A DNA stretch of 48,075 nucleotides from Caballeronia arvi (GCF_001544695.2 NZ_FCOM02000058.1:1-48075); one strand, 5' to 3'; shown: positions 26,555 to 35,218, counted from the stretch's first letter. Notes: generated from the sequence alone by a model not told the origin. Numbers and translations: made by a program.

Positions 26555-27874
26555 TCAGATTGCGTGCGCGTGCTCGTGAGCTTGCGCGGGTTCCGGCGCG
26601 GCGGGCACGAAGCGGTAATCGGCGTCCTGGTCGAGCACGCGCTTGGCGCGCGCCCGGTCGATATCGTTCTCCCAGACTGCGACGACCACCGTCGCCACGC
26701 AGTTGCCGATCAGATTGGTCACGGCCCGCGCGATGCCGACGAACCAGTCGACCGGCAGGATCAGCACGAGGCCGAGCACGGGAATCGCGGGAATGGCGGA
26801 GAGCGTCGCGGCGAGAATGACGATCGCGGAGCCGGGAATGCCGTGCGCGCCCTTCGATGTCACCAGCGAAACGAGCACGACGACGATCAGGTCATGCATC
26901 GACAAAGGCGTGTTGGTCGCCTGCGCGATGAAGATCACGGCGAGCGTGAGATAGATCGAGAAGCCGTCGAGGTTGAACGAATAGCCGGTCGGAATCACGA
27001 GACCGACGGTCGAATCCTTCACGCCCATCCATTCGAGCTTGCGCATGATCTGCGGCAGCACGGCGTCCGACGAAGCCGTGCCGAGCACGATCGACAGTTC
27101 CTCGCGCAGATAGCGCACGAGCTTGAAGATCGAGAAGCCTGCGAGCCGCATCACGACCGCGAGCACGACGAACACGAACAGGAAGCAGCTCGCGTAGAAC
27201 ACCATCACGAGCAGGCCCAGTTGCTTGAGCGACGCCACGCCGTACTGACCCGTCGTGAACGCGATCGCACCGAGCACGCCGAGCGGCGCGAGCTTGATGA
27301 TGAACGCCATGATGCGGAAGAACACGTTCGACAGCTCTTCGATGAAGACCGTCACGCGCTGCGCCTTCTCGCCGAGCATCGAGAGCGCCGCGCCGAACAG
27401 GATCGCGAACACGAGCACCTGGAGGATGTCGCCCTTCGCGAAGGCATCGATCGCAGTGTCCGGGATGATCTTCAGCAGGAAGCCCGCGGTGTCCTTCAGG
27501 CTCTTCGCGTGCTCCGTGTACGTGCTGAGCGACGCGGCATTGAGCGTATGCAGATCGATGTTCATGCCGACGCCCGGACGCGTGACCCACGCGAGAATCG
27601 CGCCGATGACGAGCGCGAGCGTGGTCATGATCTCGAAGTAGATCACGGCCTTCAGCCCGACGCGCCCGACCTTCTTGAGATCGCCCGCGCTCGCCATGCC
27701 GCTCACGACGACGCAGAACACGATCGGCCCGATCACCATCTTGATGAGCTTCAGGAAGCCGTCGCCCAATGGCCGCAACGACTGGCCGAAGTGCGGAAAC
27801 AACGCGCCCACCACCACGCCGATGACCAGCGCGATCATTACCCTGCCGAACAGCGAATTCAGAAATCTCAACAC
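26555..27874 (-). CDS. DctA-like dicarboxylate/amino acid:cation symporter
   Basis: A 439-residue membrane transporter of the DAACS family with about eight membrane helices and two hairpin loops. I chose GTG 27874 because GGAG lies 6 nt upstream. Landmarks are GYSFNLDGFSIYLT in TM7, TSKGAHGIPGSA in hairpin 2, and ARAVTNLIGN in TM8, which keeps the carboxylate-binding Arg. True DctA has NLDGT and GAAGVTGSG at these places, so the substrate may not be a plain C4-dicarboxylate. It heads the operon with allantoicase and ureidoglycolate lyase and is divergent from a GntR regulator. Confidence 0.85.
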   Translation of the reverse strand: MLRFLNSLFGRVMIALVIGVVVGALFPHFGQSLRPLGDGFLKLIKMVIGPIVFCVVVSGMASAGDLKKVGRVGLKAVIYFEIMTTLALVIGAILAWVTRPGVGMNIDLHTLNAASLSTYTEHAKSLKDTAGFLLKIIPDTAIDAFAKGDILQVLVFAILFGAALSMLGEKAQRVTVFIEELSNVFFRIMAFIIKLAPLGVLGAIAFTTGQYGVASLKQLGLLVMVFYASCFLFVFVVLAVVMRLAGFSIFKLVRYLREELSIVLGTASSDAVLPQIMRKLEWMGVKDSTVGLVIPTGYSFNLDGFSIYLTLAVIFIAQATNTPLSMHDLIVVVLVSLVTSKGAHGIPGSAIVILAATLSAIPAIPVLGLVLILPVDWFVGIARAVTNLIGNCVATVVVAVWENDIDRARAKRVLDQDADYRFVPAAPEPAQAHEHAHAI

Positions 27875-27919
27875 GACCGTCTCCTCGTGTAATGTCTCGG
27901 GATCAGAGCAACTGTTCCG

Positions 27920-27934
27920 ACTGGTCGGACCAGT
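27920..27934. promoter_or_regulatory. Putative GntR/FadR-type operator at the transporter promoter
   Basis: A perfect 15-bp palindrome, ACTGGTC-G-GACCAGT, lying about 7-21 bp downstream of the predicted start of the dctA-like operon. The same GGTCnGACC core recurs at 28074-28082 before the regulator gene. Confidence 0.7.
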
Positions 27935-27947
27935 GCTGTGATGGGGA

Positions 27948-27976
27948 ATATTAGAAAACCGATATAGCGTCGTCAA
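27948..27976 (-). promoter_or_regulatory. Promoter of the dctA-like-alc-allA operon
   Basis: TTGACG (27976-27971) and TAATAT (27953-27948) on the minus strand are separated by 17 bp. Transcription would start near 27941, just upstream of the palindrome at 27920-27934. Confidence 0.7.
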
Positions 27977-28038
27977 GGAACTGTTGGTAGCGGTTTACCC
28001 TGTTTCGAGCGGGCACGGAAATGCGCGTGGAACGGCCG

Positions 28039-28069
28039 TTCACACGGGCGCGCGGGACGCGCATACAAT
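28039..28069 (+). promoter_or_regulatory. Possible promoter of the GntR regulator
   Basis: TTCACA (28039-28044) and TACAAT (28064-28069) with a rather long 19-bp spacer. The palindrome at 28072-28082 follows at once, at the expected transcription start. Confidence 0.5.
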
Positions 28070-28071
28070 GG

Positions 28072-28082
28072 CGGTCAGACCG
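28072..28082. promoter_or_regulatory. Putative GntR/FadR-type operator before the regulator
   Basis: An 11-bp palindrome, CGGTC-A-GACCG, just after the -10 and 20 bp before the regulator ATG. It shares the GGTCnGACC core with the site at 27920-27934, which suggests autoregulation. Confidence 0.6.
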
Positions 28083-28102
28083 GCCAATACAGCTTTCTTC
28101 TT

Positions 28103-28795
28103 ATGAAAAACGTCCCTCACACCGTGACCGACGCCGCGATCGCGACCATTCGCGAGCGCATCGAATCGAGCGTATATCCGGTCGGAAGCTTGCTGCCGGC
28201 TCAGCGGCAACTATCGGAGGAACTGGCGATCAGCCGGGCGTCGCTGCGCGAGGCGCTCTCCACGCTCGAAGCGCTCGGCATGCTGCATATCCGGCCGGGT
28301 AAAGGCGTGTACGTCAACAGCGCGCAGGCGAGCAATGCGCATCCGTGGCGCTTCGCGGATCAGGCGTCGTTGCCCGACACGTATCAGATGCGTTTCGCGC
28401 TGGAGGGATTCGTCGCGCGGCTCGCGGCGCATTCGATCGGCGATTCGGATATCGACTGGCTCGACGACAATCTCGATTCGCTGCACGGCGCGTTGACGGA
28501 ATCCGCGCTCGAAGAAGCCGCGCAACTGGATTTCGCGTTCCATATGCGCATCGTGAGTCTCGCGGGCAATGCGGCGATCGAATCGATCCTGCGCGGCAGC
28601 GCCGACATCATGAAGGAAAGCCAGCGTCTGCCGTTCTATCGGCGTGAACTGGTGTTGTCGACGTATCACGAGCACGCGGTGATCATCGAAGCATTGAAGG
28701 CGCGCGATGGCGAGAAGGCCGGACGCGCGATCGAAGGCCACATCGTGAATGCGGCGCAACGCGCGGGCGTGCATTTTCCCGTACCGAACAAGTAA
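28103..28795 (+). CDS. FadR-subfamily GntR transcriptional regulator
   Basis: A 230-residue regulator. The N-terminal winged helix (about 8-72) has LPAQRQLSEELAISRASLREAL and IRPGKGVYV. The C-terminal all-helical FCD domain (about 95-215) has metal/ligand-type residues in QLDFAFHMRIVSLAGN and YHEHAVIIEALKARD. Regulators of this group are usually repressors released by a small carboxylate. It is divergent from the transporter-allantoicase-lyase operon, and both promoters carry the same palindrome core, so it likely controls that operon and itself. The effector is unknown; allantoin-pathway intermediates are candidates. Confidence 0.9.
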   Translation: MKNVPHTVTDAAIATIRERIESSVYPVGSLLPAQRQLSEELAISRASLREALSTLEALGMLHIRPGKGVYVNSAQASNAHPWRFADQASLPDTYQMRFALEGFVARLAAHSIGDSDIDWLDDNLDSLHGALTESALEEAAQLDFAFHMRIVSLAGNAAIESILRGSADIMKESQRLPFYRRELVLSTYHEHAVIIEALKARDGEKAGRAIEGHIVNAAQRAGVHFPVPNK

Positions 28796-28906
28796 AGCCC
28801 GGCACTTCCCGAAGCATGCGCGGTCTCAGCAAGGGCCGTGCGTGATGGAGGTTTCTATCCGCTTGCGCTGCCCTGCAATGACCAAACATCAAGAGGAGCA
28901 GCGTCG

Positions 28907-29296
28907 ATGGACATGCAACAACTCGTTTCAGAATTTCTGTCTTCGGAACACGGCGCGCAAGCCACGCAAGCGCTGACCGATCAGGGCTTCAGCCAGGAAG
29001 ACAGCCAGCAGATGCTCGGCGCCGCCGCGGAAACGGCGCATGCCCACGCCGAGGAACAAAACGCGGGCTTGCTCGGAAACCATCCCGGCAAGAGCTTCTT
29101 CGCCGCGTTCGCCGCCGGGCTCGTGCGCGGCGACGGTTTCCTCAAATCGATGGAGGAAGGTGGCGAAGGCGTTCTCACCGGCCGCGTCGCCGAGTCGATT
29201 GCCGCGCGCATGGGAATCGATCCTGCAACGGCATCGACGGTCGCGGCGGCGGCAACGCCTTACGTCGTGGCGTTTTTGCGGGAGAAGCTCGCGTAA
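28907..29296 (+). CDS. Conserved hypothetical protein, 129 residues
   Basis: A small acidic, Ala-rich protein starting at ATG 28907 with a good AGAGGAG sequence upstream. It has no signal peptide or membrane helix. Residues 1-45 are helical and Gln-rich, followed by a glycine-containing centre (GLLGNHPGKSFFAAFAAGLVRGDGF) and an Ala-rich C-terminal helix. It weakly recalls YidB/DUF937 proteins, but I cannot assign it firmly. It lies between the GntR regulator and the terminator at 29319-29344. Confidence 0.65.
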   Translation: MDMQQLVSEFLSSEHGAQATQALTDQGFSQEDSQQMLGAAAETAHAHAEEQNAGLLGNHPGKSFFAAFAAGLVRGDGFLKSMEEGGEGVLTGRVAESIAARMGIDPATASTVAAAATPYVVAFLREKLA

Positions 29297-29318
29297 CGCA
29301 CTTTCATCGCAGCAAAAA

Positions 29319-29344
29319 CAAAGCCGCTCCGAGGAGCGGCTTTG
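29319..29344. terminator. Bidirectional terminator between the hypothetical gene and gap
   Basis: A 12-bp stem, CAAAGCCGCTCC (29319-29330) with GGAGCGGCTTTG (29333-29344), and a very short loop. Read on the minus strand it runs into TTTTTG, so it mainly ends gap; it can also end the upstream plus-strand gene. Confidence 0.85.
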
Positions 29345-29374
29345 TCATTTCAGCGGACCGAAACTTACTTGGCT

Positions 29375-30385
29375 TTATTTGGCGTTCGCGAGCGCCACAG
29401 CCGTATCCAGCATGCGGTTCGAGAAGCCCCACTCGTTGTCGTACCAGCTCGACACCTTCACGAGACGGCCCGACACCTTGGTCAGCGTCGAATCGAACGT
29501 CGACGAAGCCGGGTTGTGGTTGTAGTCGATCGACACCAGCGGCGCGTCGTTGTAGCCGAGCACGCCCTTCAGTTCACCTTCCGACGCTTCCTTCATGATC
29601 TTGTTGATCTCTTCGACCGTCGTGTCGCGCGCGGCGATGAACGACAGATCGACGACCGACACGTTGATCGTCGGGACGCGGATCGCGTAGCCATCCAGCT
29701 TGCCGTTCAGTTCCGGCAGCACGAGACCGACCGCGGAAGCCGCGCCCGTCTTCGTCGGGATCTGGCTGTGCGTGGCCGAGCGCGCGCGGCGCAGGTCTTC
29801 GTGATACACGTCCGTCAGGACCTGATCGTTCGTGTAGGCGTGGATCGTGGTCATCAGACCGTTCACCAGACCGATCTTGTCGTTCAGCGGCTTGACGAGC
29901 GGCGCGAGGCAGTTCGTCGTGCACGATGCGTTCGAGATGACCGTGTCCGACGCCTTCAGCACGTTGTGGTTCACGCCGTACACGATGGTCGCATCGACAT
30001 CCTTGCCGCCCGGCGCCGAAATGATGACCTTCTTCGCGCCGCCCTTGATGTGCGCGCTCGCCTTTTCCTTCGTCGTGAAAAAGCCCGTGCACTCCAGCAC
30101 CACGTCGACTTTCAGCTCGCCCCACGGCAGTTCGGCCGGGTTGCGGTTCGCCAGCACGCGGATCTTGTCGCCGTTGACGACGAGGTAGTCGCCGTCCACC
30201 GACACCTGGCCGGGGAACTTGCCGTGCGCGGTGTCGTACTGCGTGAGGTGCGCGTTGGTCTTGGCGTCGCCGAGGTCGTTGATGGCGACGATCTCGATGT
30301 CATGCTTCTTGCCGTTCTCATAGAGGGCACGCAGCGTGTTGCGGCCGATCCGGCCGTAGCCGTTGATTGCAACGCGAATCGTCAT
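29375..30385 (-). CDS. gap: Glyceraldehyde-3-phosphate dehydrogenase, type I
   Basis: A 336-residue glycolytic enzyme. The NAD-binding start is INGYGRIGRN, and the NDLGD segment suggests NAD preference. The catalytic Cys155 lies in SNASCTTNCLAP. The substrate loop RARSATHSQIPTKTGAA and the end WYDNEWGFSNRM are typical. It follows tkt by 47 bp on the same strand, so the two are probably co-transcribed, and ends at the terminator 29319-29344. Confidence 0.97.
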   Translation of the reverse strand: MTIRVAINGYGRIGRNTLRALYENGKKHDIEIVAINDLGDAKTNAHLTQYDTAHGKFPGQVSVDGDYLVVNGDKIRVLANRNPAELPWGELKVDVVLECTGFFTTKEKASAHIKGGAKKVIISAPGGKDVDATIVYGVNHNVLKASDTVISNASCTTNCLAPLVKPLNDKIGLVNGLMTTIHAYTNDQVLTDVYHEDLRRARSATHSQIPTKTGAASAVGLVLPELNGKLDGYAIRVPTINVSVVDLSFIAARDTTVEEINKIMKEASEGELKGVLGYNDAPLVSIDYNHNPASSTFDSTLTKVSGRLVKVSSWYDNEWGFSNRMLDTAVALANAK

Positions 30386-30432
30386 GGTCTATCTCCTGAT
30401 GGCTAAAAAAACCTGCTTCGCTGACCGCGATT

Positions 30433-32487
30433 TTACTGCGCGGACAGGACGGACTTGGCCGTCGCGACAACATGCTCCACCGTGAAGCCGAAATGCTTGA
30501 ACAGCGCGCCCGCCGGGGCCGACTCGCCGAACGTGTCGATGCCGACCACGCCGCCTTCCAGGCCCACGTACTTGTGCCAGAAATCGGTCACGCCCGCCTC
30601 GATCGCCACGCGCGCCACACCCTTCGGCAGCACGCGCTCGCGGTATTCGGCGTCCTGCTTGTCGAAGACATTCGTGCAGGGCATCGACACGACGCGTGCG
30701 CCGATGCCTTCCTTCGCCAGCGCATCCACGGCTTCCATCGCGAGCTGCACTTCCGAGCCGGTCGCGATGAGGATGATCTTGCGCGCGGGGATATCGTCGT
30801 TCCAGTCGCGCAGCACGTAGCCGCCCTTCGCGACGTTGGCGATCTGCACGTCGTTGCGCGCCGAGAACTGCAGGTTCTGGCGGCTGAAGATCAGCGTCGA
30901 CGGACCGTTGTGCGCGATCGCATGCGTCCACGCGACGGCCGTCTCGACGGTGTCCGCCGGGCGCCACGTCTGCAAGTTCGGAATCAGGCGCAGGCTCGAC
31001 ACGTGTTCGATCGACTGGTGCGTCGGGCCGTCTTCACCGAGGCCGATGGAATCGTGCGTGAACACGAAGATCGAGCGCGACTTCATCAGCGCGGCGACGC
31101 GCAGCGCGTTGCGGCTGTAATCCGAGAACGTCAGGAACGTGCCGCCGAACGGGCGATAGCCGCCATGCAGCGCAATGCCGTTGATGGCCGCGCTCATGCC
31201 GAACTCGCGCACGCCGTAGTTGATGTGGTTGCCCCACTGAATGCCCGCGTGCTCCGGGTTCGCGTTTTCCGCGTCGCCCGCCGCGCGAACGGCCTTCGAT
31301 GCCTTCCAGTTGGTGAGGTTCGAACCGGTCAGATCCGCCGATCCGCCGAGCAGTTCCGGCAGCGCGGCCGCGAGGCCTTCGATGGTCTGCTGCGATGCCT
31401 TGCGCGTCGCCACGGTTTCGGCGCGCTGGTTCGCGTCCTCGATGATCTTCGCGGCGGCTTGTGCCCAGTTCGCGGGCAGTTCGCCGTTCATGCGGCGCGT
31501 GAATTCGGCGGCTTCTGCCGCGTACTTCGCGCGATACGCATCGAACGCCTTGTTCCATTCGGTTTCGACGTGCTTGCCCTGTTCCTTCGCGTCCCACGCC
31601 CCATAGACTTCCTGCGGAATCTCGAACGGACCATAGTTCCAGCCGATGGCCGCGCGCGTCGCCGCGATTTCCTTGTCACCGAGCGGCGCGCCGTGCGCAT
31701 CGTGACCGCCCGCCTTCGTCGGCGCACCCTTGCCGATGACCGTGCGACAGCAGATGAGCGTCGGCTTGTCGGACTTTTTCGCGGCGGCGATCGCTGCATC
31801 GACCGCTTCGACGCTATGGCCGTCCACCGCGCGGATCACGTTCCAGCCGTAGGCCTCGAAGCGCTTCGGCGTGTCGTCGTGGAACCAATGCTCGACGTGG
31901 CCGTCGATCGAAATGCCGTTGTCGTCGTAGAGCGCGATCAGCTTGTTCAGCTTGAGCGTGCCCGCGAGCGAGCAGGCTTCGTGCGAGATGCCTTCCATCA
32001 GGCAGCCGTCGCCGAGGAACACGTACGTGTGGTGATCGACGATCTTCGCATCGGCCTTGTTGAATTCGGCGGCGAGCAGCGCTTCGGCGAGCGCCATGCC
32101 GACCGCATTGCCGACGCCCTGGCCGAGCGGGCCGGTGGTCGTCTCGACGCCCGGCGTCATGCCGACTTCCGGATGGCCCGGCGTCTTCGAATGCAGCTGG
32201 CGGAAATTCTTCAGTTCGCTCAACGGCAGGTCGTAGCCGGTGAGGTGCAGGAGCGAATACAGCAGCATGGAACCATGACCGTTCGACAAAACGAAACGGT
32301 CGCGATCGAACCAGTGCGGGTTCGTCGGGTTGTGCTTCAGATGGCGCGACCACAGCGCGACGCCGATTTCGGCCATGCCCATCGGCATGCCGGGGTGACC
32401 GGAATTGGCTTGTTGAACGGCGTCCATGGCGAGCGCGCGGATTGCGTTGGCCATGAGGGCGGTTTGGCTGGAGGTCGGGATCGTCAT
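30433..32487 (-). CDS. tkt: Transketolase
   Basis: A 684-residue thiamine-diphosphate enzyme of the pentose phosphate pathway. The cofactor motif is GDGCLMEGISHEA with its downstream NxS-type NGIS segment. Other landmarks are SGHPGMPMGMAE, TGPLGQGVGNAVGMA, and the active-site GEDGPTHQSIEH. I chose ATG 32487 (MTIPTSSQTALMANAIR). A long upstream extension of the open frame has no family match. It is followed by gap, as in other Burkholderiaceae. Confidence 0.97.
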   Translation of the reverse strand: MTIPTSSQTALMANAIRALAMDAVQQANSGHPGMPMGMAEIGVALWSRHLKHNPTNPHWFDRDRFVLSNGHGSMLLYSLLHLTGYDLPLSELKNFRQLHSKTPGHPEVGMTPGVETTTGPLGQGVGNAVGMALAEALLAAEFNKADAKIVDHHTYVFLGDGCLMEGISHEACSLAGTLKLNKLIALYDDNGISIDGHVEHWFHDDTPKRFEAYGWNVIRAVDGHSVEAVDAAIAAAKKSDKPTLICCRTVIGKGAPTKAGGHDAHGAPLGDKEIAATRAAIGWNYGPFEIPQEVYGAWDAKEQGKHVETEWNKAFDAYRAKYAAEAAEFTRRMNGELPANWAQAAAKIIEDANQRAETVATRKASQQTIEGLAAALPELLGGSADLTGSNLTNWKASKAVRAAGDAENANPEHAGIQWGNHINYGVREFGMSAAINGIALHGGYRPFGGTFLTFSDYSRNALRVAALMKSRSIFVFTHDSIGLGEDGPTHQSIEHVSSLRLIPNLQTWRPADTVETAVAWTHAIAHNGPSTLIFSRQNLQFSARNDVQIANVAKGGYVLRDWNDDIPARKIILIATGSEVQLAMEAVDALAKEGIGARVVSMPCTNVFDKQDAEYRERVLPKGVARVAIEAGVTDFWHKYVGLEGGVVGIDTFGESAPAGALFKHFGFTVEHVVATAKSVLSAQ

Positions 32488-32879
32488 GTCGTATCGAGTG
32501 CTTCGGGCTGGAGCTGAAATGATCCGTGGTGAATCTGAGCGTCGTAACTCACTTTGCAAGCAAGGCGCCGGACCCGCGGCACACAACGTTTTCAGGACCG
32601 GAACGACGAGAAACGACGAGGATCGGAAGGCCGTCATTCTAGCAGACCGGTCCGATTGACACGCGCCGGAACGCTGCCACCCAGCCGCTCCGGGAGCGTT
32701 CGGCGCGGGCATGTTCCGTGCATGTGCAAGCCGGCAAAACGTCACCTTACACGACCCTGCGCGCCGCTGACGGACGATGATTCGGCGAAATCCGTCCTCG
32801 ACACCTTCGGCCAATGTTCGTACGGCTTCGTGGCAAAATGTCCGTCAATGTGCAGCAAAGGCTTCAAGGAGTGCAATCG
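32488..32879. other. Intergenic region between tkt and the VOC gene
   Basis: About 390 bp with no gene. A TAGAAT on the minus strand at 32641-32636 could be a tkt -10, about 150 bp upstream of the start, but the -35 is unclear. A GACCGGTC palindrome lies at about 32645-32652. Confidence 0.4.
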
Positions 32880-33293
32880 ATGACCGACCCTCGCCCCGCC
32901 GACGTTCCCTGGCTGACTCCGTACCTCACCGTGCGCGACGCGCGCGTGAGCATCGCGTTTTATGAGAAAGCGCTAGGCTTCGCGGTGCGCGACAGCGTGA
33001 ACGACGACGGCACCGTCATCCATGTCGAGATGACGTATCGCGGGCAGTTGATCGTGATGTTCGCGCCTGAGGGTGCATACGGTTCGCAGGCTCGCACGCC
33101 GAAGAGCGCGGGGCAGATGGCGCCGCAGTCGTTCTATCTGTACGTCGACGACGTCGACGCGATCTTTCATAACGCGCTCGCCGTAGGCGCAAAGGCGCTC
33201 ATCGAGCCGCAGGATCAGTTCTGGGGCGACCGCTTCGCCCAGATCGAAGACCCGGACGGTTATCGCTGGGCGATCGCGCGGCATCTGCGCTGA
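32880..33293 (+). CDS. VOC (glyoxalase/bleomycin resistance) family protein
   Basis: A 137-residue protein starting at ATG 32880 with AAGGAG upstream. It has the beta-alpha-beta-beta-beta layout of the VOC fold: PYLTVRDARVSIAFYEKALGF near the start and WGDRFAQIEDPDGYRWAIA at the end. It resembles PhnB/YdcE-type glyoxalase proteins. The metal-binding set is not obvious, so the substrate is unknown. The gene is followed by rsmE after 52 bp. Confidence 0.85.
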   Translation: MTDPRPADVPWLTPYLTVRDARVSIAFYEKALGFAVRDSVNDDGTVIHVEMTYRGQLIVMFAPEGAYGSQARTPKSAGQMAPQSFYLYVDDVDAIFHNALAVGAKALIEPQDQFWGDRFAQIEDPDGYRWAIARHLR

Positions 33294-33345
33294 GTTTCAG
33301 GCAATTCCACTATCCGCGGACAGCCGATTCCGCGATCGACTCCCC

Positions 33346-34083
33346 ATGCCACGTTTTTATGTCGACTGCCCGCTCTGCGTGGGCCAAACCCTGTCTCTTC
33401 CCGATGACGTCGTGCGCCACGTGCACGTCCTGCGCCTGCAAACAGGCGATTCGATCACACTCTTCGATGGCGCCGGCGGCGAATATCGTGGCGCGCTCGT
33501 CGATATCGCCAAGCGCGCGGCGACGGCGCGTCTCGACGAACACAGCGATCGCGAGGCCGAGCCGCCTTATCGCGTGACGCTCGCGCAAGGCGTCGCGGGC
33601 GGCGACAAGATGGATTGGCTGATCGAGAAGGCGGTGGAACTCGGCGTCGCGGCCATCGCGCCGATCACCGCAGAGCGCGGCGTCGTGCGCCTCGCGGGCG
33701 AGCGGGCGCTGCGTCGTCAGGCGCACTGGCAGGCGCTCACGCGTGCGGCATGCGAACAATGTGGACGCAACCGCGTGCCGGACGTCGCGCCGCCGCGCGA
33801 TCTCGGCGCCTGGCTCGCCGGCCTGCCCGCCGCCGCCGATGGTGCGTTGCGCCTGCTGCTGTCGCCGCGCGCCGAGGTGAGCTTCGCGTCCCTGCCCGCC
33901 GATCCGCCGCGCGGCGCGGTCACGCTGCTCATCGGACCGGAAGCCGGTTTCTCGCCCGCCGAAGAAAACGCGATCATCCATGCAGGATTTGCCGCGCTCG
34001 GACTCGGCCCGCGCGTGCTGCGCACCGAGACGGCGGGCATTGCGGTGCTGGCCGCATTGGCCGCGCGCTGGGGCGGCTGGTAA
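33346..34083 (+). CDS. rsmE: 16S rRNA (uracil(1498)-N(3))-methyltransferase
   Basis: A 245-residue SPOUT-class methyltransferase that methylates U1498 of 16S rRNA. The N-terminal PUA-like part is residues 1-70 (HVHVLRLQTGD). The C-terminal trefoil knot has LLIGPEAGFSPAEENA and LGPRVLRTETAGIAVLAAL, the AdoMet-binding motifs. MDWLIEKAVELGV is also typical. Length is normal. Confidence 0.95.
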   Translation: MPRFYVDCPLCVGQTLSLPDDVVRHVHVLRLQTGDSITLFDGAGGEYRGALVDIAKRAATARLDEHSDREAEPPYRVTLAQGVAGGDKMDWLIEKAVELGVAAIAPITAERGVVRLAGERALRRQAHWQALTRAACEQCGRNRVPDVAPPRDLGAWLAGLPAAADGALRLLLSPRAEVSFASLPADPPRGAVTLLIGPEAGFSPAEENAIIHAGFAALGLGPRVLRTETAGIAVLAALAARWGGW

Positions 34084-34105
34084 CTTACGCGGTCCTCAAA
34101 CGAAA

Positions 34106-34132
34106 ACAGCCCGATGGACGCCATCGGGCTGT
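34106..34132 (-). terminator. Terminator of the RNase-barstar operon
   Basis: A 12-bp stem, ACAGCCCGATGG (34106-34117) with CCATCGGGCTGT (34121-34132), and a 3-nt loop. Read on the minus strand it continues into TTTTCG. It lies just past the barstar stop at 34153 and also ends near rsmE. Confidence 0.8.
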
Positions 34133-34152
34133 GTCGTCAGACGGCGCGACGC

Positions 34153-34719
34153 TCAGACGAACGAATAGAACACGCGGAACGCCACTTTGCGCTCGCCCCA
34201 GAATTCGGCGGCATCGCGGAAGACGTCGAGCAGGACTTCGCGGCCTTCCTTATCGAACTTCTGCGCGATCGGCAGTTGTTCGAGCACGATCACGAAGCCC
34301 GGCTGCGAGCCCGCCTTGTGAACGAGATCGGTGAGCGAATCGTACAGCGCGTCGTAGTTCTTGCCGAAATGCTTGGGAAAGAGAAACGAGGTGGCGATGG
34401 TCTCGAGCACTTCCTGCTTGCTCTGCGCCTGGCCGAGATAGGCGTAGAGAAAATGCTGGCCGAGGCGGTTGGCTTCGTCCGCGAGTTCCTGCACCCGGAA
34501 AGCGCGGATCGACTGCACGATATTCGGCCGCACCGTCGCGAACAGCGCTTCCGGATCATCCTCTTGCAGATGGGACTCCTCAGGCCTGGTCTCGTCGTCG
34601 GGTCTGTTGTCGTGTTCTGTCATGCGTAGCCGCAATACTCGCTGGAACAGGTTGCCATCGCCGGTGGCGAAAAGATCACTCGCGACGCTGTGATCGTGCG
34701 CGTAGATGTTGTCGCTCAT
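34153..34719 (-). CDS. Barstar-family ribonuclease inhibitor
   Basis: A 188-residue protein from ATG 34719. The barstar domain is the C-terminal part, about residues 95-188, with the signature HFGKNYDALYDSLTDL and the FVIVLEQL strand. The N-terminal 90 residues or so are an extra acidic segment not found in classic barstar. There is no export signal, so it acts in the cytoplasm and would neutralise the RNase encoded 16 bp upstream on the same strand. An internal ATG (MTEHDNRPDD) is a possible alternative start. Confidence 0.85.
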   Translation of the reverse strand: MSDNIYAHDHSVASDLFATGDGNLFQRVLRLRMTEHDNRPDDETRPEESHLQEDDPEALFATVRPNIVQSIRAFRVQELADEANRLGQHFLYAYLGQAQSKQEVLETIATSFLFPKHFGKNYDALYDSLTDLVHKAGSQPGFVIVLEQLPIAQKFDKEGREVLLDVFRDAAEFWGERKVAFRVFYSFV

Positions 34720-34735
34720 GCCGTTAATCCCGTAA

Positions 34736-35218
34736 TTAATCTGCAATGCGTTTGAAACTGGAGTAGTGGTCGTCCGTGTAGTAGCAATCGCCGGTCTGCC
34801 TCTTCGGCCCGCCGCACACGATCCGGCGCGCGCCGCGATCCCGCGCGCGAGGCGTGGGCACGGTGTATTCGTGGTAGTAGCCGCGTGGATGCCGCGGAAG
34901 CACACGTTCGCGATTGCCGAACACGACGCCGTCCTTCTCGTAAGGGAAAGGGCCGCCCGCTTCGATCAGCCGCAATGTCGCGACCGCCTGCCTGGGCAAC
35001 TGCGCAATGTGGACGGTGGCCAGCCCGTTACGCTCCTGCCCGCCGGTCGCTTCCGGCTGCCGCACCTGCGCCTCTTGGGCCGATTCCGCCGGCAAAACCG
35101 GCGCCGGACTCGCCGAAGCAACCGGCTCCTGAACACTTCGAGGTTCATCCTTGCCGCATGCGCCCAAAAGGACGCTCAGGGCGACGATGGAGACGAGTGC
35201 CCTCGCGCGTATCACCAA
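34736..35218 (-). CDS. Guanyl-specific ribonuclease (barnase/RNase Sa type), lipoprotein or secreted
   Basis: A 160-residue protein with an N-terminal lipoprotein-type signal (VALSVLLGAC, Cys21), then a Pro/Ala-rich linker and a C-terminal RNase N1/T1 domain from about residue 65. Catalytic residues appear as Glu117 (YYHEYTV), Arg131/132 (RGARRIV) and His151 (TDDHYSS). It cleaves RNA, probably after G, outside the cytoplasm. The start is TTG at 35218 or GTG at 35215, with AGGA upstream; TTG has the better spacing. It is followed by its putative inhibitor gene. Confidence 0.88.
   Translation of the reverse strand: MVIRARALVSIVALSVLLGACGKDEPRSVQEPVASASPAPVLPAESAQEAQVRQPEATGGQERNGLATVHIAQLPRQAVATLRLIEAGGPFPYEKDGVVFGNRERVLPRHPRGYYHEYTVPTPRARDRGARRIVCGGPKRQTGDCYYTDDHYSSFKRIAD

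Noticed and set aside
25580..27892. 770-codon plus-strand frame opposite allantoicase and the transporter
   Set aside because: Spans two real genes on the other strand and has shadow composition (repeated HDDEH-like and RRR segments).
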